Shown: positions 40,903 to 41,532 of the stretch, in pieces | Position numbering within the stretch: the stretch's first letter is position 1 | Layout: the number at the start of each line of letters is the position of its first letter | Origin: Paraburkholderia silviterrae | GTDB taxonomy: Bacteria > Pseudomonadota > Gammaproteobacteria > Burkholderiales > Burkholderiaceae | Assembly: GCF_004353915.1 (NCBI RefSeq) | Contig: NZ_SMRP01000045.1 | Coordinates: 1 to 41,532, forward strand | DNA: 41,532 nt | Direction: 5' to 3' | Position numbers and translations under genes: made by a program | Notes under the pieces: generated by a model | Database searches by the model: none | What the model saw: only the letters and a program-made list of their open reading frames with translations | Told to the model about the DNA's origin: nothing

Positions 40903-41010
40903 GCCCGAGGTAGGGCCGGCGATGCCGTAGGGTTCGAATCCCTGTGTAGATGCTGTGTCTGAAACAGCGAGACAGTTATCGGTTTTTTTGTCTCGCTTGT
41001 TTCTTTTTTT
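40903..41010 (+). ncRNA. Candidate small RNA, about 107 nt
   Basis: The unit is bounded by the promoter at 40868-40896 and the terminator at 40966-41010 and has no open frame with a ribosome site. Inside are the stem gccc/gggc (about 40904-40917), a T-arm-like hairpin AGGG-ttcgaat-CCCT (40929-40943), a small stem gctgt/acagc, and the terminator stem. It is not a full tRNA because no anticodon arm with U33 and no matching acceptor strand exist. No known family is recognised. Confidence 0.45.
40966..41010 (+). terminator. Rho-independent terminator
   Basis: AGCGAGACA (40966-40974) pairs perfectly with TGTCTCGCT (40989-40997) around a 14-nt loop and is followed by tgtttcttttttt. The 9-bp stem plus T-run is a classical intrinsic terminator on the plus strand. 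Confidence 0.8.
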
Positions 41011-41108
41011 GGAGCGCTGGCATGCGCTCGCGTGCCTTGCTGTGGTTGAGCGCCTGCTGGGCGCAGGGCGTGGTTCGATTTTTGGTGCGGGTTTTTTTGG
41101 TTTTGGCC

Positions 41109-41192
41109 TTTCCTTGTTTTCATGTAGGTCTATTTGCGTTGCCCCTGTGCGGGGCGGCACCTACTTTTCTTTGCAGCCGCAAAGAAAAGTAG
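41109..41192. repeat. Extragenic hairpin repeat
   Basis: Two adjoining hairpins: gcccctgtgcggggc (41141-41155) inside GTAGGT/ACCTAC arms (41124-41129 and 41159-41164), then a perfect 14-bp stem ctacttttctttgc (41161-41174) with gcaaagaaaagtag (41179-41192) around a 4-nt loop. The arms overlap, so the two structures exclude each other. The first 52 nt match 11457-11508. This is a common Burkholderiaceae extragenic element. Confidence 0.85.
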
Positions 41193-41293
41193 GCAAAAGA
41201 AAGCGGCTCAAACCGCCAGTGTGACGCAGTCCACCACTGCCGTGTATATCGGAGCGGCTCCGGGGCATCCGTCACCCCGCACACTCCGCCTTA

Positions 41294-41520
41294 GTGACAA
41301 GGGGCTCATCCTTCCCGCCGCGCGCTACGCGCGGGCGGAAGGGGCTGCAAGGAAAACCGGACGGGCTGCCGGGCGAATGCGCGAGAGTCTTGCCTGGCGA
41401 ATGCGTGGGAGTGCTGCCGGATGAATATGCCGGAGTCCTACGAAAACATGTGCGCACCACCGGTTTTGGTTGTGCCCCACGGCGCGCGGAGCGCCGCCGG
41501 ATGGATGAGCCCTTAGTCAC
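41294..41520. repeat. 227-bp element with inverted ends and 24-bp triplication
   Basis: The ends gtgacaaggggctcatcc (41294-41311) and ggatgagcccttagtcac (41503-41520) are inverted repeats with 16 of 18 positions matching. Inside are an inverted GC block ccgcc...gcgcgggcgg near 41315-41338 and three consecutive 24-nt units (41367-41390, 41391-41414, 41415-41438) built on tgccgggcgaatgcg. There is no transposase. It looks like a non-autonomous or structural extragenic repeat. Confidence 0.7.
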
Positions 41521-41532
41521 TCCGTGTGACGA

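Noticed and set aside
40921..40955. tRNA or tRNA 3' end suggested by GGGTTCGAATCCC
   Set aside because: Only the T-arm is present. No acceptor partner for TGTAGAT, no anticodon loop with U33 and no D-arm can be placed. Kept only as part of the candidate small RNA.
40864..41160. 98-codon minus-strand open frame upstream of the eCIS
   Set aside because: Lys/Pro-rich low-complexity translation of the terminator and repeat region, with no ribosome site or recognisable domain.

Overview
This window is high-GC chromosomal DNA of a Burkholderiaceae bacterium, most likely Paraburkholderia, Caballeronia or Burkholderia. The evidence is a betaproteobacterial rRNA-operon leader with boxA at the left edge, a Burkholderia-type OmpC-like porin, LysR/LuxR/AraC regulators, and extragenic hairpin repeats of the kind seen many times in these genomes.

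Left part (1-12.5 kb). An rrn promoter and leader fire leftward out of the window; the 16S gene itself lies outside. Next come an AraC regulator and two broken genes joined at about 1.8 kb (a possible pgaD 5' end and the 3' third of an aldehyde dehydrogenase gene), a LuxR regulator and a short-chain dehydrogenase. A probable catabolic module follows: LysR, moaF-like and SDR genes on the minus strand, divergent from MFS transporter, amidase and porin genes on the plus strand, with a palindromic LysR-type box between them. A secreted protein of unknown function closes this part.

Right part (12.6-40.6 kb). One long minus-strand gene set encodes an extracellular contractile injection system (eCIS, related to Afp, PVC and MAC particles). 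In transcription order: small helical protein, sheath, inner tube, zinc-ribbon protein, disordered protein, DUF4255 tube terminator, AAA+ ATPase, Gln-rich protein, CIS-tube adaptor, LysM protein, gpD-like hub, gpV-like spike, PAAR-like tip, gp25, two J-type baseplate proteins, a tail-I-like beta-helix protein, a DUF6519 beta-helix protein (candidate fibre) and a DUF4157 candidate effector. Most neighbours overlap by 4 bp (ATGA, GTGA or TTGA), which points to translational coupling. There are no capsid, portal, terminase or lysis genes, so this is not a prophage, and no TssJLM, so it is not a T6SS. I see no obvious tape-measure protein.

The set ends with two family-9 glycosyltransferases, one fused to a methyltransferase. 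Both carry a C-terminal cysteine cluster like the iron-finger of protein heptosyltransferases (TibC/AAH type). The sheath, the tail-I-like protein and the candidate fibre carry Ser-rich tracts, mostly made of 9-bp tandem repeats. I infer that this may be an injection particle whose structural proteins are O-glycosylated by enzymes of its own operon. The candidate effector joins DUF4157 to a domain with a His...Cys pattern like clan-CD/DUF4347 cysteine peptidases.

Right edge (40.6-41.5 kb). I see no gene. There is a plausible small-RNA unit (promoter, about 107 nt, terminator) and several extragenic repeats. One 52-nt repeat also occurs, 50/52 identical and in the same orientation, on the other side of the eCIS at 11.46 kb.
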